A stretch of DNA of 64,000 nucleotides. It comes from Moheibacter sediminis. GTDB lineage: Bacteria; Bacteroidota; Bacteroidia; Flavobacteriales; Weeksellaceae. The DNA lies in contig NZ_FWXS01000007.1 of assembly GCF_900176425.1 (NCBI RefSeq), positions 150,825-214,824 of the forward strand. The letters run 5' to 3'. Shown here in pieces: positions 32,595-41,230 of the stretch. Both the position numbers and the translations under genes were made by a program. Positions within the stretch are counted from its first letter, which is position 1. Every line of letters begins with the position of its first letter. The notes below the pieces were generated by a model. It worked only from the letters and a program-made list of their open reading frames with translations. It made no database searches and was not told the DNA's origin.

Positions 32595-33974
32595 TTATTC
32601 CTTTATAAACTTCACAGACTTACTAGCAGACTTAACGAGGTAAACACCTTTTTTTAGATGGCTAATATTTAATTTTAGAGTAGAGTTACCCTTTACAGTT
32701 TTCTTCATTACCAGTTTTCCAGCCATATCATAAATCAAAATTTCTGCATCTTCAGAATTTTTCAGACTTATATTTAATTTGTCCTTTGCCGGATTTGGAT
32801 ATAGATTTAATTCATTTGAAAAATTATTTTCATTGACAGCAAGTATTCCATCCGGATCAAATTTGAAAATCGTCCCATAACCATGAACTCCTCCGCCTTC
32901 ATTTATACCGTAAAAATCCGTTCCGTCAAAATACATTCCTCCCCAAGGACTTATACCACTCTCATTGTTAAAATTATAAACAGTTGAATATTCGCTTCCA
33001 TCTGTCTTTATTTTAAAAATAAGACCACCGCCTCCTGCACCACCGCTGATAGCTGTTCCGTATAGAAAATCGTTTTTGAAATCTAATCTGCTCCAACATT
33101 CAGCTCCTGTAAGTTGCTCAAAATCATGTAATTTTGTGAAGTCTGTACCATCCGTTTTGATTTTGTAGATGATCCCTTTTTCATTTGCGCCGCCTCTCAG
33201 AGTTGCTGCGTATAAATAGCCATTGAGCAGCATGAGAGAACTACTGTAATCACCGTTTAAACCATCAAAATCATGTAGTTTAACAAAGTCAGAGCCATCC
33301 ATCTTTATTTTATAAATGACACCTTTGTTATGTTCTCCTCCCAAAAATGTAACGCCAAACAGGTAGCCACTTTCCGTATTTAGCAGGAAATCTACATTGG
33401 GTTGTGAGCCATTGATGGTATTGGATCCATTGAAATTATGAATGATAGTAAAATCAGTTCCATCCGGTCTTACTTTAAAAATACAACCCCCACCCGCATA
33501 ACCCCCGCTGTAAGTAGAGCCATACAAGAACGAACCGTCAAAAGCCAATGTAGAATGTGGTAAATCTCCATTGCCCCCTGTGAAATCAATCATTTTTGTA
33601 TAATTTGCCCCATCTGTATTAATCCTGAATAATACTCCTCTGTTGATAGAACCGCCATGCATTGTGGTTCCAAAAAGTTGTGCGCCAATCAAAGTCAGCG
33701 AACTATAAGAATCAGCACCATTTTCTCCATTGAAATCATGCAATTTTTCAAATGCGGTTCCATCTGTTTTTATCTTGAAAATCGTTCCTTCATTATGACT
33801 TCCACCAAAAGTAGTCATGCCATAAAAATAATTTCCATCACTTATGAGTTGATTTCCTCTTGCAAAAGCACCATCAGTATTATTGAAATTATGTAATGTT
33901 GTGACTGTTTGAGCAAAACTCAATTCGATTTGAAGTATAAATAACAAACCAAATAATAGGAGAAATTTTTTCAT
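32595..33974 (-). CDS. Secreted repeat protein (TIGR03803-type) with T9SS type A sorting domain
   Basis: A 459-residue secreted protein (signal peptide ending SFAQ). It consists of about seven imperfect repeats of roughly 50 residues with the core 'G.T..GG....G.IFKI.TDGT.F..LHDF', e.g. FYGMTTFGGSHNEGTIFKIK, the GGxxxxGTIF pattern of choice-of-anchor/TIGR03803 repeats; a beta-propeller is likely. The C-terminus (LNLYPNPAKDKLNISL, then IYDMAGKLV and LKKGVYLVK) is a T9SS type A sorting domain, so it is exported and probably attached to the surface. Its ligand is unknown. Confidence 0.85.
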   Translation of the reverse strand: MKKFLLLFGLLFILQIELSFAQTVTTLHNFNNTDGAFARGNQLISDGNYFYGMTTFGGSHNEGTIFKIKTDGTAFEKLHDFNGENGADSYSSLTLIGAQLFGTTMHGGSINRGVLFRINTDGANYTKMIDFTGGNGDLPHSTLAFDGSFLYGSTYSGGYAGGGCIFKVRPDGTDFTIIHNFNGSNTINGSQPNVDFLLNTESGYLFGVTFLGGEHNKGVIYKIKMDGSDFVKLHDFDGLNGDYSSSLMLLNGYLYAATLRGGANEKGIIYKIKTDGTDFTKLHDFEQLTGAECWSRLDFKNDFLYGTAISGGAGGGGLIFKIKTDGSEYSTVYNFNNESGISPWGGMYFDGTDFYGINEGGGVHGYGTIFKFDPDGILAVNENNFSNELNLYPNPAKDKLNISLKNSEDAEILIYDMAGKLVMKKTVKGNSTLKLNISHLKKGVYLVKSASKSVKFIKE

Positions 33975-34089
33975 GTAATCAATTTTATTGTTTTAGCGTA
34001 TTTGTTATCAATTAATTATAAATAATTAATCCGCCACAAATTAACAAATAAATTGAATTCAAAATCAAAAAAATCAGGTTAACAAATTT

Positions 34090-35109
34090 TTACTTCGCTT
34101 TATCAACAAATGGTCTGTTTTCCCCATTTGCTAATTCCCAAGCTGTCGCAAAAATCAGTTGAGCACGCTTTTCCAACAAATTGTAATCGATTTTATCGGG
34201 CGTATCAGTCGGTTTGTGGTAGTCCGCATGCACACCGTTGAAATAAAAAATAATCGGAACATTGTTCTTTGCAAAATTGTAATGATCGGAACGATAATAA
34301 AAACGGTTCGGATCATTTTCATCATTGAAAGTATAGTCCAAATCCATATTGATATGTTTTTTATTAACCGTTTCAGAAAGGTTATGTAAATCTGTGCTCA
34401 ATTTGTCGGAACCAATCAGATAAACATAATTTATATTTTCCAAATGCGCATCATCTATGCGACCGATCATATCAATATTTAAATTCGCAATTGTATTCTC
34501 TAATGGAAAAATGGGCTGTATGTCCGTGTAGTATTTCGAACCCAAAAGCCCGATTTCCTCAGCCGTAACATGTAAAAACAATATAGAACGTTTCGGTTTA
34601 AATCCATCCTTAATTGCTTGCTGGAAGGCTTCCGCAATTTCCAAAATCGCAACATTTCCCGAGCCGTCATCATCTGCACCATTGTAAATCTCTCCGTTTT
34701 CCATTCCCACATGGTCATAATGCGCAGAAATTACAAGAATCTCTTCAGGTTTTTCACTTCCTTCTATAAACGCCAAAACGTTTTCGGTATCTTTTTTAAT
34801 TCTCGGATAAGCTCCTGCAGGAATGTGCTGAAAATAATCCTTCACCAATTCACTTTTTGGAGAAATAATTCCTTGTTTTTTGTAGAATTCACGCAGGTAT
34901 TCAGCTGCTTTCTTTTGTCCGGGTTCTCCCGTATCGCGTCCTTCAAATTCATCCGAAGCAAAAATGTAAAGATGTTTGCTCAGCTCGTCAGCTTTTATGG
35001 TTTTGATGTATTTTGGGAGCGATTGGTCATAGTCGGCTTTGGTGAGATTTTTTTGTGGTGAACACTGAATGTTCAGCGCAATTAAAACAAGTAAAAGTAA
35101 ATACCTCAT
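34090..35109 (-). CDS. M28 family zinc metallopeptidase, lipoprotein
   Basis: A 339-residue aminopeptidase-like protein with a lipobox (NIQC, Cys16). Zinc ligands of family M28 are visible: His and Asp in SAHYDHVG and NGADDDGSGN, Glu-Glu in TAEEIGLLGS, Asp in NIDMIGRID and His in GVHADYHKPTDTPD. The peptidase should trim N-terminal residues from peptides in the periplasm or at the outer membrane. It shares a promoter-like block with the upstream secreted paralogue at 35218. Confidence 0.9.
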   Translation of the reverse strand: MRYLLLLVLIALNIQCSPQKNLTKADYDQSLPKYIKTIKADELSKHLYIFASDEFEGRDTGEPGQKKAAEYLREFYKKQGIISPKSELVKDYFQHIPAGAYPRIKKDTENVLAFIEGSEKPEEILVISAHYDHVGMENGEIYNGADDDGSGNVAILEIAEAFQQAIKDGFKPKRSILFLHVTAEEIGLLGSKYYTDIQPIFPLENTIANLNIDMIGRIDDAHLENINYVYLIGSDKLSTDLHNLSETVNKKHINMDLDYTFNDENDPNRFYYRSDHYNFAKNNVPIIFYFNGVHADYHKPTDTPDKIDYNLLEKRAQLIFATAWELANGENRPFVDKAK

Positions 35110-35140
35110 CTTTAATATATTTTAGGATAATGATTTAATC

Positions 35141-35148
35141 CAAAAATA
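35141..35148 (-). promoter_or_regulatory. Putative -7 element of the M28 peptidase gene
   Basis: On the minus strand TATTTTTG (35148-35141) fits TAnnTTTG, 32 bp before ATG 35109. It is preceded by TTTTTAAG, as in the promoter of the next gene upstream. Confidence 0.45.
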
Positions 35149-35168
35149 CTTAAAAATCAGATATAAAA

Positions 35169-35195
35169 AAATCCTGCTCGAAATGAATAGGATTT
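35169..35195 (-). terminator. Terminator after secreted paralogue A
   Basis: AAATCCT (35169-35175) pairs with AGGATTT (35189-35195). The minus strand has an A/T-rich tail (T-run 35171-35165). Confidence 0.6.
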
Positions 35196-35217
35196 ATGAT
35201 TTTTAAATGAGATCAAA

Positions 35218-35577
35218 TTATTGACCAGCAGCAAAAGTTGCTAATTTTCCCGCCCATTCTGCCCATTTTTCCATGTCTTCCGGACTCATTTTCATTGTAA
35301 CTTCTTGACTTCTTTGTGCCCATTCAACTGCTCTTGTTTGTAGATCTGTCATTTTTGTTTGATTGCCAGCTTTAGCAGCATCAATCATTTCATAATAGAA
35401 TTGATTGTAATCATCTGCAAATTTCTGAACATCTGCATTGCTGAATCTTGGAACTTCGACGACTGATTTTTGAGTTAATTCTTTGACTTCATTCTTTTCA
35501 GATGAAATCGTATCATTTTGTGCAAAACAAAAAGTGGAGAGGATTAAAATAAATGTTAAGCTGAATAATTGTTTCAT
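35218..35577 (-). CDS. Secreted helical protein, paralogue A
   Basis: A 119-residue protein with a signal peptide ending CFAQ. The mature region FSNADVQKFADDYNQFYYEM, then MTDLQTRAVEWAQRSQEV and MSPEDMEKWAEWAGKL is all-helical, and about 50% identical to the lipoprotein just upstream at 35675. So it is one half of a tandem duplication that lost or never had the lipobox. Family unknown. Confidence 0.75.
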   Translation of the reverse strand: MKQLFSLTFILILSTFCFAQNDTISSEKNEVKELTQKSVVEVPRFSNADVQKFADDYNQFYYEMIDAAKAGNQTKMTDLQTRAVEWAQRSQEVTMKMSPEDMEKWAEWAGKLATFAAGQ

Positions 35578-35596
35578 TTTTCAAATCGATTTGATT

Positions 35597-35604
35597 CAAA
35601 AATA
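35597..35604 (-). promoter_or_regulatory. Putative -7 element of paralogue A
   Basis: TATTTTTG on the minus strand (35604-35597), 20 bp before ATG 35577, preceded by TTTTAAG. This resembles the M28 peptidase promoter. Confidence 0.45.
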
Positions 35605-35620
35605 CTTAAAATTTAGACAT

Positions 35621-35648
35621 AAAAAATCCCTCTCTTTTGAGAAGGATT
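35621..35648 (-). terminator. Terminator after paralogue B
   Basis: AAATCC (35624-35629) and GGATT (35644-35648) enclose a second short stem TCTC/GAGA around a TTTT loop; a T-run follows on the minus strand. Same design as the terminator at 35169-35195. Confidence 0.7.
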
Positions 35649-35674
35649 ATTATTTGTGTTCAATTTATCAAAAA

Positions 35675-36079
35675 TTATTGACCAGCTTGAGCAGCAGCCA
35701 ATTTTTGGTACCATTCTGCCCATAATTTAGCATCTTCCGGAGTCATTTTTTGTGTAAACTCGTTTGCTTTTTGAGCCCATTCAACAGCTTTTGTTTGAAG
35801 CTCTGTTAATTTAGCTTGGTCACCAGCATTTGCTGCAGCAATCATTTCTGCAGAGAAAGAAGCATACTCATCAGCAAATTTTTGTACATCAGAATTGCTG
35901 AATTTTGGAACTTCTACAGATGCTGTAGCTTTAGTTTCTGTAACCGGAGCTTCAGTTTGTGCATCAGTTTCAGTTGTTGTTTCAGTAGATGTTTCTATTG
36001 CTGGATCAGTTTCTTTTTTATCACAAGAAGTTAATGTTACCAACCCTGCTACTGCTAAAGTTAAAAATACTTTTTTCAT
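35675..36079 (-). CDS. Lipoprotein with Thr/Glu-rich linker, paralogue B
   Basis: A 134-residue lipoprotein (lipobox LTSC, Cys19, followed by DKKETD) with a Thr/Glu-rich linker of about 35 residues and the same helical domain as paralogue A (FSNSDVQKFADEYASF, LTELQTKAVEWAQKANEF, MTPEDAKLWAEWYQKL). The acidic start after the cysteine and the flexible linker suit display away from the membrane. Function unknown. Confidence 0.8.
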   Translation of the reverse strand: MKKVFLTLAVAGLVTLTSCDKKETDPAIETSTETTTETDAQTEAPVTETKATASVEVPKFSNSDVQKFADEYASFSAEMIAAANAGDQAKLTELQTKAVEWAQKANEFTQKMTPEDAKLWAEWYQKLAAAQAGQ

Positions 36080-36108
36080 CGTTTTTAATTTTTTTTGTTA
36101 ATAGATTT

Positions 36109-36141
36109 CAAAATTACTCATTAAATTCCTAAAATTTCAAA
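36109..36141 (-). promoter_or_regulatory. Promoter of paralogue B
   Basis: TTTG (36141-36138), a 21-nt spacer and TAATTTTG (36116-36109) on the minus strand match the Bacteroidota consensus exactly. It lies 30 bp upstream of ATG 36079. Confidence 0.75.
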
Positions 36142-36155
36142 AAACATGCCAACAT

Positions 36156-37904
36156 TTATTCATTGGTTTGAAACTGAACTTCATATAGATTATTGTAATA
36201 ACCTTCCTGCTTCAGAAGCTCACTGTGCGTACCGCGTTCAACGATTTTTCCGTCATCCATCACAAGGATTTGATCTGCATTTTGAATGGTCGCCAAACGG
36301 TGTGCGATGATGATGGAAGTTCGTCCTTCTGTCAGTTTTTCGGTGGCGTTTTGGATTAAAGATTCAGATTCTGTATCAATGGAAGACGTTGCTTCGTCCA
36401 AAACCAAAATCTGTGGATTGTAAACATATGCCCTCAAAAACGAGATCAACTGGCGTTGACCGACAGATAAAGTTCCGCCGCGTTCGCTGACTTCGGAATG
36501 ATAACCTTTGGGAAGTGACATGATGAATTCATGGATGCCGATATCTTTCGCAGCTTTCTGCACTTCTTCAAGTGAAATATTTGTTTTTCCTAAAATAATA
36601 TTTTCGTAAATGGTTGAATTGAATAAGAATACATCTTGTAAAACCACTGCGATATGGCTTCTCAGATTCTTCAACTCCATAGAGTATATGCTTTTGCCAT
36701 CTATCAAAATATCTCCTGAATCGATGTCGTAAAAACGGCTAAGTAAATTGATGATTGTAGATTTTCCTGCACCGGTTGCACCTACGATGGCGATTTTTTG
36801 TCCAGGTTCGGAATGAAATGAAATTCCTTTCAAAACAGGGCTGTCGGGAATGTAAGAGAACTGAACATCTTTGAAATCGATTTCGCCTTTTACTTCATTC
36901 AGGAATTCATTTCCTTTATTAGGTAAAGTTTGGTCATCATCTAATATTTTGAATACACGATCGGCTCCGATCAATCCGCGTTGTATTGCGTTGAATCTAT
37001 CGGCAATTTGACGCATGGGCTGCGTAAGCATTCCTATATATGAGATAAATGCAATCATCTCTCCAACAGAAACATCACCTTCCAGTGCTGTTCTCAATCC
37101 GCCAAACCAAAGCAAAAGCCCGATAGCAACCGCAGAAACAACATCTACAACCGGAAATAACAATGCGAAATAAACATTTGTCTTGAGGAATGCAGTACGC
37201 AATTCTTTGTTAATTACTTTAAAATTTTCAAATTCAGCAGCTTGGCGATTAAAAAGCTGAACGATGTTAATTCCTGTCAATCTTTCCTGTACGAAAGTGT
37301 TGAGTTTCGCAGTCAAAGTTCGTTCTGCCTGGTAAACTTTTTTCAATGCTTTCTGAAATAAATTGGTAATCACAACCATCAAAGGTAGGATAAGGATGAC
37401 AATCGTTGCGAGCGACCAGTTCATGTAATACATAATGCTGATCATAAAAATAATCCGCAAAGCATCGACCATCAGCGTAAGGATTCCATTATTGAAAATC
37501 TCGGCAATGGTTTCTATATCGGAAACGGAACGCGTAACCAAGACACCGTTGGGCGTTCGGTCGAAATAACCTAATTTGAACCTGATAATATGGTTGAAAA
37601 GCCTGACGCGTAAATATTTAATAACACGTTGTGCAATTTTATTTGCAAGAAATATGACGAAGAACTGAAGAATTACTTCAAAAATTAAAACTGCTACAAT
37701 TATAAATATAAATTGAAACAGACCCGGTAAATCTTTCAATAAAATATATTGGTCAATTGCGTCCTTCATCAAATAAGGTCTGTAGGTAGAAACAATTGCA
37801 CTCAAAATAGCAACGATTACCACAGCTGTAAATAAGCCACGGTAACTCATTCCAATCTTTACAACTCTCTTTAAACCAGAATAATCAAACTTGGATTCAC
37901 TCAT
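36156..37904 (-). CDS. ABC exporter (MsbA/multidrug type half-transporter)
   Basis: A 582-residue fused permease-ATPase. Residues 20-300 form the six-helix exporter domain (type IV ABC). The ATPase has Walker A GATGAGKST (375-383), the Q-loop VVLQDVFLFN, the signature LSVGQ (479-483) and Walker B ILVLDE (499-504) followed by the H-loop IIAHR. It would work as a dimer and export lipids, drugs or peptides. The reading frame starts 8 bp before the truA stop, so it is translationally coupled to truA. Confidence 0.88.
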   Translation of the reverse strand: MSESKFDYSGLKRVVKIGMSYRGLFTAVVIVAILSAIVSTYRPYLMKDAIDQYILLKDLPGLFQFIFIIVAVLIFEVILQFFVIFLANKIAQRVIKYLRVRLFNHIIRFKLGYFDRTPNGVLVTRSVSDIETIAEIFNNGILTLMVDALRIIFMISIMYYMNWSLATIVILILPLMVVITNLFQKALKKVYQAERTLTAKLNTFVQERLTGINIVQLFNRQAAEFENFKVINKELRTAFLKTNVYFALLFPVVDVVSAVAIGLLLWFGGLRTALEGDVSVGEMIAFISYIGMLTQPMRQIADRFNAIQRGLIGADRVFKILDDDQTLPNKGNEFLNEVKGEIDFKDVQFSYIPDSPVLKGISFHSEPGQKIAIVGATGAGKSTIINLLSRFYDIDSGDILIDGKSIYSMELKNLRSHIAVVLQDVFLFNSTIYENIILGKTNISLEEVQKAAKDIGIHEFIMSLPKGYHSEVSERGGTLSVGQRQLISFLRAYVYNPQILVLDEATSSIDTESESLIQNATEKLTEGRTSIIIAHRLATIQNADQILVMDDGKIVERGTHSELLKQEGYYNNLYEVQFQTNE

Positions 37905-38643
37905 TGATAAATGTACTTTTCGGATAAACGACCTCTACCAAATAAAGTCCTTGAGCAGGTGCCGAACCGCTTGCAAAGCTACGGTCTTTTTGTGCGATTA
38001 TATGATTAAATTCGTCTAAATTAATTTTACCTTTTCCGACATCAACGAGTGTGCCGACTACAGAGCGAACCATGTTTCTAAGGAAACGGTCGGCTGTTAT
38101 GGTAAATTTCAATTCGTTGCCCACTCTTTCCCATTGGACAAATTTCACATCGCAAATGTGGGTTTTTACGTCGGTATGGATTTTTGCGAAACTACTGAAA
38201 TCTTGTTTTCCGATCAGAGATTTTGCCGCTTCATTCATTTTCTCAATATCCAAATCGTGGCGGATCTGCCAGGTATAATCGAAATTGAATGGATCTTTTC
38301 CGCATTGAATGAAATAGTTGTAAGTCCTTTCTGTAGCATCAAAACGGGCGTGCGAATCTTCTTTTACTTTATGAATATGATAAACGGTAATGTCTTTTGC
38401 GAGAAATGAATTTAACCTGTGAATTAAATCTTCGGGTAAAATTTCTTCAAAATCAAAATGTGCAAACATCTGGCGCGCATGAACGCCGGTGTCGGTGCGA
38501 CCAGCTCCTGTCAAATCCATTTTCTGACGGAGCAGTGTAGAAAGTGCATTTTCAAGAACTTCCTGTACAGAAATCTGTCGGGGCTGTCTTTGCCAACCGA
38601 AATAGTTTTGTCCATTATAAGAGAATTCGAGAAAGTAACGCAA
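37897..38643 (-). CDS. truA: tRNA pseudouridine(38-40) synthase
   Basis: TruA isomerises uridines 38, 39 and 40 in the anticodon stem-loop of tRNAs. The 248-residue protein has the N-terminal MRYFLEFSYNGQNYFGWQRQ, the catalytic Asp51 in GAGRTDTGVHARQMFAHFDF, and RFLRNMVRSVVG near the C-terminus. All are hallmarks of the family. It begins with TTG 38643: no upstream ATG exists and the N-terminus matches the family exactly. It overlaps the ABC exporter gene by 8 bp. Confidence 0.95.
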   Translation of the reverse strand: MRYFLEFSYNGQNYFGWQRQPRQISVQEVLENALSTLLRQKMDLTGAGRTDTGVHARQMFAHFDFEEILPEDLIHRLNSFLAKDITVYHIHKVKEDSHARFDATERTYNYFIQCGKDPFNFDYTWQIRHDLDIEKMNEAAKSLIGKQDFSSFAKIHTDVKTHICDVKFVQWERVGNELKFTITADRFLRNMVRSVVGTLVDVGKGKINLDEFNHIIAQKDRSFASGSAPAQGLYLVEVVYPKSTFINE

Positions 38644-38663
38644 TGTTTTGAATTTTGAAGAGC

Positions 38664-38671
38664 CAAATTTA
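38664..38671 (-). promoter_or_regulatory. Putative -7 element of truA
   Basis: TAAATTTG on the minus strand (38671-38664) fits TAnnTTTG and lies 20 bp from the TTG start. No -33 box is clear. Confidence 0.45.
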
Positions 38672-39029
38672 CGAAGAGATTGTTTAAAAGTATAAATAAC
38701 TATCTATAAGATTTTGTCTCTATATCTTTTAAAATTTTAGAAGTTATTTATAAATCCAATATTAATTATTGATGACACTTAAAAAAGGAAATTTCATGAA
38801 CCCTGCCAAATGCTCTCCCATACAGATATAGGAATAAAACCATGAATAAAACCATGAATAAAAGCTGAAATAGGCTGAAATATGCTGAATTTAAACTCAA
38901 AATATTTTTTAATTTTATCAAAATTGGCACATCGTGTCTTTTTCATGAGAAATATTTAAGATTATAAGTTTTCACATGTCTAAATTTATAAGTTCAAAAT
39001 GAATAGTTTTACATAATAATTTAAAATTT
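38672..39029. other. 358-bp AT-rich intergenic region with short tandem repeats
   Basis: Apart from the tandem repeats at 38833-38893 I see no gene, terminator or convincing promoter. A tiny frame starting at 38798 after an AAGGAAATTTC sequence has only 11 codons. Confidence 0.6.
38833..38893. repeat. Two adjacent short tandem repeats
   Basis: AATAAAACCATG occurs twice in tandem (38833-38856) with a third partial copy (AATAAAA), followed by three 10-bp units GCTGAAATAG, GCTGAAATAT and GCTGAATTTA (38864-38893). Confidence 0.75.
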
Positions 39030-39527
39030 GTGACAAAAATTCTTTTACTTTCCGATACGCACAGTTATATAGATGAACGAATTCTCGAATATGCTTCCAA
39101 AGCCGATGAAGTATGGCATGCAGGTGACATTGGCGATTTGAAAGTGACTGATGAATTGTCTAAAGCCACTCAATTGAGAGCCGTTTATGGTAATATTGAC
39201 AATGCTGAAATCCGAAAAGAATTTCCATTAAATAATCGTTTTACAGTCGAAGGAATAGACGTTTTGATGACGCACATCGGTGGTTATCCAGGAAAATACA
39301 GTCCGGCAATTCGTGAGGAAATTTATGAAAATCCACCAAAATTATTCATCTGTGGACATTCGCACATTTTGAAAGTAATGCCTGACAAAAAACTGAACTT
39401 ACTGCACATGAATCCTGGTGCTTGCGGCATTTATGGATTTCATCAAATCAGGACGATGATTCGTTTTGAAATCAATTCCGGAAAAATTGAAAATCCGGAA
39501 GTAATCGAATTAGGAAAAAGAGTTTAA
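39030..39527 (+). CDS. Metallophosphoesterase, YfcE/MJ0936 family
   Basis: A 165-residue phosphodiesterase. The two-metal motifs are LLSDTHS (DxH, 8-10), HAGDIGD (GDxxD), YGNIDN (GNxD), MTHIGG and CGHSH (GHxH). Family members hydrolyse phosphodiesters, often cyclic nucleotides, with Mn2+. The start is GTG 39030, since the frame has no earlier codon and the DxH motif begins near residue 9. The next gene starts one base after the stop codon, so they are co-transcribed. Confidence 0.9.
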   Translation: MTKILLLSDTHSYIDERILEYASKADEVWHAGDIGDLKVTDELSKATQLRAVYGNIDNAEIRKEFPLNNRFTVEGIDVLMTHIGGYPGKYSPAIREEIYENPPKLFICGHSHILKVMPDKKLNLLHMNPGACGIYGFHQIRTMIRFEINSGKIENPEVIELGKRV

Positions 39528-39528
39528 A

Positions 39529-40113
39529 ATGAAAACTGAAATCATCATTCGCCCGATTAAAATCTCTGATGCCGAAAAAGTATTGGAAATTTACCGTCCT
39601 TACATCGAAAATACCAACATCACTTTTGAATATACTGTTCCGAATTTAGAAGAATGGAGAGAAAGAATCGAAACCGTTTCAAAACAATTTCCTTGGTTGG
39701 TAGCAGAATTGGAGGGAGATATTTTAGGTTATGCATACGCAGCAAAACACCGAGACAGGATTGCCTATCAATGGTGTTGCGAAGCGAGTGTATATTTATC
39801 AGACAATGCTCAGGGAAAAGGATTCGCAAAGATTTTGTATGAAAAATTGTTTGAGATCCTCAAAATTCAAGGTTACATCAATGTATATGCAATTCTCACT
39901 TCTCCCAATACTAAAAGCGAAAAATTTCATGAAAACTTTAGATTTAATGATGTAGGAAGATTTTACAAAGCAGGATTTAAATTTAATGAATGGCACCATA
40001 CACGCTGGATGCAGCTACATTTAAATGAGCATGAAATTCCACCTAGTGAATTAATTCCATTTAGTGAAATTGAACAATCAGATGAGGTTCAGATTATTTT
40101 GAGAAATAATTAA
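39529..40113 (+). CDS. GNAT N-acetyltransferase, phosphinothricin acetyltransferase-like
   Basis: A 194-residue GNAT enzyme. The N-terminus IIIRPIKISDAEKVLEIYRP and NTNITFEYTVPNLEEW resembles the Pat/MnaT branch, which acetylates amino acid analogues such as phosphinothricin and methionine sulfone or sulfoximine. The acetyl-CoA loop is DNAQGKGFAKILYEKL. Substrate specificity needs assay. It follows the phosphoesterase with a one-base gap. Confidence 0.82.
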   Translation: MKTEIIIRPIKISDAEKVLEIYRPYIENTNITFEYTVPNLEEWRERIETVSKQFPWLVAELEGDILGYAYAAKHRDRIAYQWCCEASVYLSDNAQGKGFAKILYEKLFEILKIQGYINVYAILTSPNTKSEKFHENFRFNDVGRFYKAGFKFNEWHHTRWMQLHLNEHEIPPSELIPFSEIEQSDEVQIILRNN

Positions 40114-40203
40114 TCCATGAAATAAATCAATAGAAAAATGAAATCGAAAAACCTGAATTCTTCCTTTGTCTTTCTTACCTTTAAAAAATAAAATTTTTCA
40201 GAA

Positions 40204-41157
40204 ATGCAAAAAAGACAATTAGGAAATACAGAATTACAGGTAGCTCCGATCACTTTCGGGGGAAACGTTTTTGGTTGGACAATCGATCAGGAAAAATCAT
40301 TTGAAATCATCGATGCATTTGTAGAAGCAGGATTTAATTTCATCGATACAGCTAATAATTATTCATATTGGGTCAAAGGGAATGACGGTGGAGAATCAGA
40401 AAGAATCATCGGAAATTGGCTCAAAAAGAGAAGAATCCGTGACAAAGTTGTTTTAGCAACCAAAGTTGGCGGGCGCAATAAAACAATGGACAACGCCAAT
40501 TCTACGCGCAAACACATCATCGAAGAAGTGGATAATTCACTTTTGCGCTTGCAGACTGATTACATTGATTTGTATCAATTGCATTATGATGATGGGGTGA
40601 CGCCCGTTGAGGAAACGCTTTCTGCATTTCAGGATTTGATCAAAGAAGGAAAAATCCGTTGGATTGGTGCTTCCAATATTTCCGCTGAACGATTGCAAGA
40701 ATCTCTGAAAGCCAGTAAAGAACAAGGTCTGCCGAAATACCAAACTTTGCAGCCGGAATATAATTTATATGTCAGAGAGAATTACGAAAAGAATTTTCAA
40801 CCGATTGTATTGGAAAATAATTTGAGTGTTTTGAATTATTATTCACTTGCGAGCGGATTTCTGACAGGAAAATATAGAAATGACGATGATTTGGATAAAA
40901 GCCAGCGTGGAAAAGACGTGAAGCAGTATTTGGATGCGAGAGGATTGAGAATTTTGGATGCTTTGGATGAAATTTCAATGGAGTATAAAACCACTTCCGC
41001 CGTTGTGGCATTGGCTTGGTTGTTGCACCGTCCGTCTATCACCGCGCCGATTGTAAGTGCGACGAGTTTAAACCAGTTGGAAGCCATCATCAAAGCGCCT
41101 TTGTTGGATTTAAATGATTCGGCCATTGTGAGGTTAAATCAGGCGAGTGCTTATTAA
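40204..41157 (+). CDS. Aldo/keto reductase
   Basis: A 317-residue NADPH-dependent (beta/alpha)8 barrel reductase. Catalytic Asp, Tyr, Lys and His are in FIDTANNYSYW, VVLATKVGG and DLYQLHYDD. The C-terminal NADPH loop region is SITAPIVSATSLNQLEAI. It reduces aldehydes or ketones to alcohols; the substrate is unknown. A second, different aldo/keto reductase follows 73 bp later on the same strand. Confidence 0.9.
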   Translation: MQKRQLGNTELQVAPITFGGNVFGWTIDQEKSFEIIDAFVEAGFNFIDTANNYSYWVKGNDGGESERIIGNWLKKRRIRDKVVLATKVGGRNKTMDNANSTRKHIIEEVDNSLLRLQTDYIDLYQLHYDDGVTPVEETLSAFQDLIKEGKIRWIGASNISAERLQESLKASKEQGLPKYQTLQPEYNLYVRENYEKNFQPIVLENNLSVLNYYSLASGFLTGKYRNDDDLDKSQRGKDVKQYLDARGLRILDALDEISMEYKTTSAVVALAWLLHRPSITAPIVSATSLNQLEAIIKAPLLDLNDSAIVRLNQASAY

Positions 41158-41230
41158 ATAAAAAGGCAAAAGCTGAAAGGCAAAAGTTTATTTTCTTTTT
41201 GAATTAAACTAAATAATTAAATAAATAAAA

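Noticed and set aside
38833..38893. Possible CRISPR array
   Set aside because: Repeat units are 10-12 bp and directly adjacent with no spacers, and no cas genes are in the window.
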